Positions 62,624 to 64,000 of a DNA stretch of 64,000 bases are shown here, one piece after another; the first letter of the stretch is position 1, and each line of letters starts with the position of its first letter. The DNA is from Nostoc sp. UHCC 0302 (GTDB taxonomy: Bacteria; Cyanobacteriota; Cyanobacteriia; Cyanobacteriales; Nostocaceae): the NCBI RefSeq assembly GCF_038096175.1, contig NZ_CP151100.1, positions 62,001-126,000 on the forward strand, written 5' to 3'. Both the position numbers and the translations under genes were made by a program. Under the pieces are notes generated by a model. That model searched no databases. It was given only the letters and a program-made list of their open reading frames with translations, and was not told the origin of the DNA.

Positions 62624-62701
62624 ATAATGATAATCAAATAGAGAGGAAGGAGGCGAGTGTCGCTCGCCTCCTTCCCCTCCCCCACGCACGATTATCATTT
62701 T
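62624..62701. repeat. Large nested hairpin in the IS4 leader
   Basis: Inner perfect 13-bp stem GGAAGGAGGCGAG / CTCGCCTCCTTCC with a 5-base loop (62645-62675), and outer arms AATGATAATC / GATTATCATT (62626-62635 and 62690-62699). Lies between the IS4 right end and the transposase start. Not followed by a T-run. Possibly another inserted palindromic repeat. Confidence 0.6.
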
Positions 62702-62768
62702 CATTAAAGTTTTTTTGAGTATTTTAACTGATTGACAAAATTTACTTTATTCTAACCTCTCACCGATG

Positions 62769-62790
62769 TCAAACAGGTGAAACTCTTCAT
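62769..62790 (-). pseudogene. Secreted protein, first codons (continues at 59276)
   Basis: ATG at 62790 reads MKSFTCL and then enters the IS4 at its 9-bp target duplication. Supplies the missing start and basic residues of the signal peptide encoded at 58927-59276. The native promoter would be to the right, 62791-62929. Confidence 0.75.
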
Positions 62791-62929
62791 TTTCTTCCCT
62801 CATTCAGACTTGAACTTATGTATTTACAAAAACATAGACTTATTAGTTAATAAGTACTTAAGCAAAATTAATTTTATATTATGTAAATAGTAATTTAAAA
62901 TATCTTCTGGTTGTCAATAAGGTCAAAAA

Positions 62930-63928
62930 ATGCGATTTATTAAAGATTTAAATATTGATACAATCAAATTACTTAACAGAATATATAAACAAAGTTCTCA
63001 TTATCAAGTAAAACAGAGAGCGCACTGTATTTTGTTGAGCTATAAAGGAAAAACAATTTCGGAATTGATGGAAATTTTTCAAGTCACTCGAGGAACCATA
63101 TACAATTGGATGAATGATTGGGAAGAATACAGATTGTTAGGACTATATAATCGCCCAGGGCGAGGCAGGAAACCAATTTTTAATGAACTTCAAGAGCTCC
63201 AAATCAAAGAGTGGGTAAAACAATCACCAAAAAATTTAGGAAAAGTATTAGCTCAAATTGAAGAGCTCTGGGGAGTCAAAGTTAGTAAAGATACAGTAAA
63301 ACGAATTTTAAAAAACTTTGAAATGACATGGAGGAGATTTAAAAGGGGATTAGCAGGAGAGCCAGACCCACTGGAATATAAGGAAAAACAGGAGGAACTC
63401 ACTGTTCTAAAACAACAAGATAAATCTGGGGAAATTGATTTAAGATATTTAGACGAAACCGGATTTTGTTTAACACCTTATATACCTTATGGATGGCAAG
63501 AAAAAGGAGAAAATATTAAAATTGATAGTAGTCGTAGTCGTCGCCTAAATGTACTAGGATTAATGAATTGTGCTCAAGAATTAGATGCCTATATATTTGA
63601 AGGAAATGTTACAAGTGATGTCGTTATCTCTTGTCTTGATAAATTCGCTGGAAATCTTCAAATAAAAACCATTGTAGTTATGGATAAAGCGTCTTTTCAC
63701 ACAAGCAAAAAAATCCAGCAAAAAATTAGCGAGTGGCAAGAGAAGAAATTAGAAATATTTTGGCTACCATCCTACTCCCCTCAATTAAATTTAATAGAAA
63801 TTCTCTGGCGTTTTATCAAATATGAATGGATAGAAATAGATGCATACTCTAGTTGGTCAAATTTAGTTAACTATGTTGAAAAAGTCATTCGAGATTTTGG
63901 AGAAAAATACATAATTAATTTTGCATAG
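62930..63928 (+). CDS. IS630-family transposase
   Basis: 332 residues. N-terminal HTH (YQVKQRAHCILLSYKGKTIS, ELMEIFQVTRGTIYNWMNDW), a winged-helix middle (GRGRKPIFNELQELQIKEWV), then the DDE domain: DLRYLDETGFCLTPYIPYGW (first Asp), KTIVVMDKASFHTSKKIQ (second Asp) and LPSYSPQLNLIEILWRFIKY (Glu). Complete frame. IS630 elements target TA; the ends of this copy could not be fixed from sequence, and the right end may lie beyond the window. Confidence 0.9.
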   Translation: MRFIKDLNIDTIKLLNRIYKQSSHYQVKQRAHCILLSYKGKTISELMEIFQVTRGTIYNWMNDWEEYRLLGLYNRPGRGRKPIFNELQELQIKEWVKQSPKNLGKVLAQIEELWGVKVSKDTVKRILKNFEMTWRRFKRGLAGEPDPLEYKEKQEELTVLKQQDKSGEIDLRYLDETGFCLTPYIPYGWQEKGENIKIDSSRSRRLNVLGLMNCAQELDAYIFEGNVTSDVVISCLDKFAGNLQIKTIVVMDKASFHTSKKIQQKISEWQEKKLEIFWLPSYSPQLNLIEILWRFIKYEWIEIDAYSSWSNLVNYVEKVIRDFGEKYIINFA

Positions 63929-64000
63929 ATACTTATACGGTCATTATCTGAAGATAATCATTTATTAAAGCAGGGGTTAAGAAGCAGCTTTTTGACAGGT

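Larger units (their letters stand above)
59286..62768 (-). mobile_element. IS4-family element carrying a nested IS1380
   Basis: Ends CATCAGTGAGAGGTTAGA (left) and TCTAACCTCTCACCGATG (right, inverted, one mismatch), with a 9-bp duplication TCAAACAGG at 59277-59285 and 62769-62777. Without the inner IS1380 (59739-61597 plus one TAAT) it is about 1.6 kb. Confidence 0.9.

Overview
The window looks like accessory DNA (a large plasmid or a genomic island) of a filamentous, Nostoc/Anabaena-type cyanobacterium. Evidence for this: many HIP1 palindromes (GCGATCGC), heptanucleotide tandem repeats, small palindromic dispersed repeats inside genes, a PEP-CTERM protein, a Uma2-family protein, group-2 type sigma factors, and a heavy load of insertion sequences (IS5, ISAs1, ISKra4/ISLre2-like, IS4, IS630, IS1380, an IscB gene). 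Whether it is plasmid or chromosome cannot be settled from the window alone.

Layout. (1) 0-10 kb, minus strand: an exopolysaccharide Wzx/Wzy-type cluster read from right to left: polyprenyl glycosylphosphotransferase, a phosphodiesterase/alkaline-phosphatase-fold enzyme, GT2, Wzx flippase, a PP-loop (QueC-like) protein, GT4, and a Wzy/O-antigen-ligase-like membrane protein. (2) 10.3-15.6 kb: an IS graveyard with broken IS5, ISAs1, ISKra4/ISLre2-like, another DDE transposase and IS630, plus one intact 1455-bp IS nested in the ISKra4-like copy; it is bounded by a degenerate ~110-bp repeat. (3) 16-34 kb: a plasmid-type backbone. It holds two large replication/partition-like proteins, a small ribbon-helix-helix-like regulator flanked by TTACC/GGTAA palindromes, a two-HTH regulator split by an IS, and a co-directional run of small coiled-coil/membrane proteins ending in an FtsK/HerA-type ATPase, a Bro-N protein and a PD-(D/E)XK-like nuclease (the last split by IS1380). 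An IscB gene with a mutated RuvC-I motif is embedded between two IS copies. (4) 34-44 kb: sigma factors (one intact, one broken), small nuclease and zinc-ribbon genes, repeats, and an OFA-type MFS transporter. (5) 44-58 kb: a putative AIPR + GIY-YIG defence pair, an SNase-fold protein without its usual catalytic residues, a VapBC-like toxin-antitoxin pair, two near-identical HU genes from a local duplication, an EF-hand protein, S1/P1 and HNH nucleases and a PEP-CTERM protein. (6) 58.6-64 kb: a nested insertion: IS1380 inside IS4 inside the signal peptide of a secreted protein, then an IS630.

Main result of the hunt: the insertion history can be read base by base. Four IS insertions have exact target duplications (4, 9, 4 and 9 bp, and a fifth of 4 bp inside a transposase) and removing them restores uninterrupted reading frames. 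This recovers three host genes that would otherwise be annotated as unrelated fragments. In addition, three MITE-like families and one 54/55-bp mobile repeat with an empty-site comparison are visible, together with an IscB whose RuvC-I aspartate is alanine.
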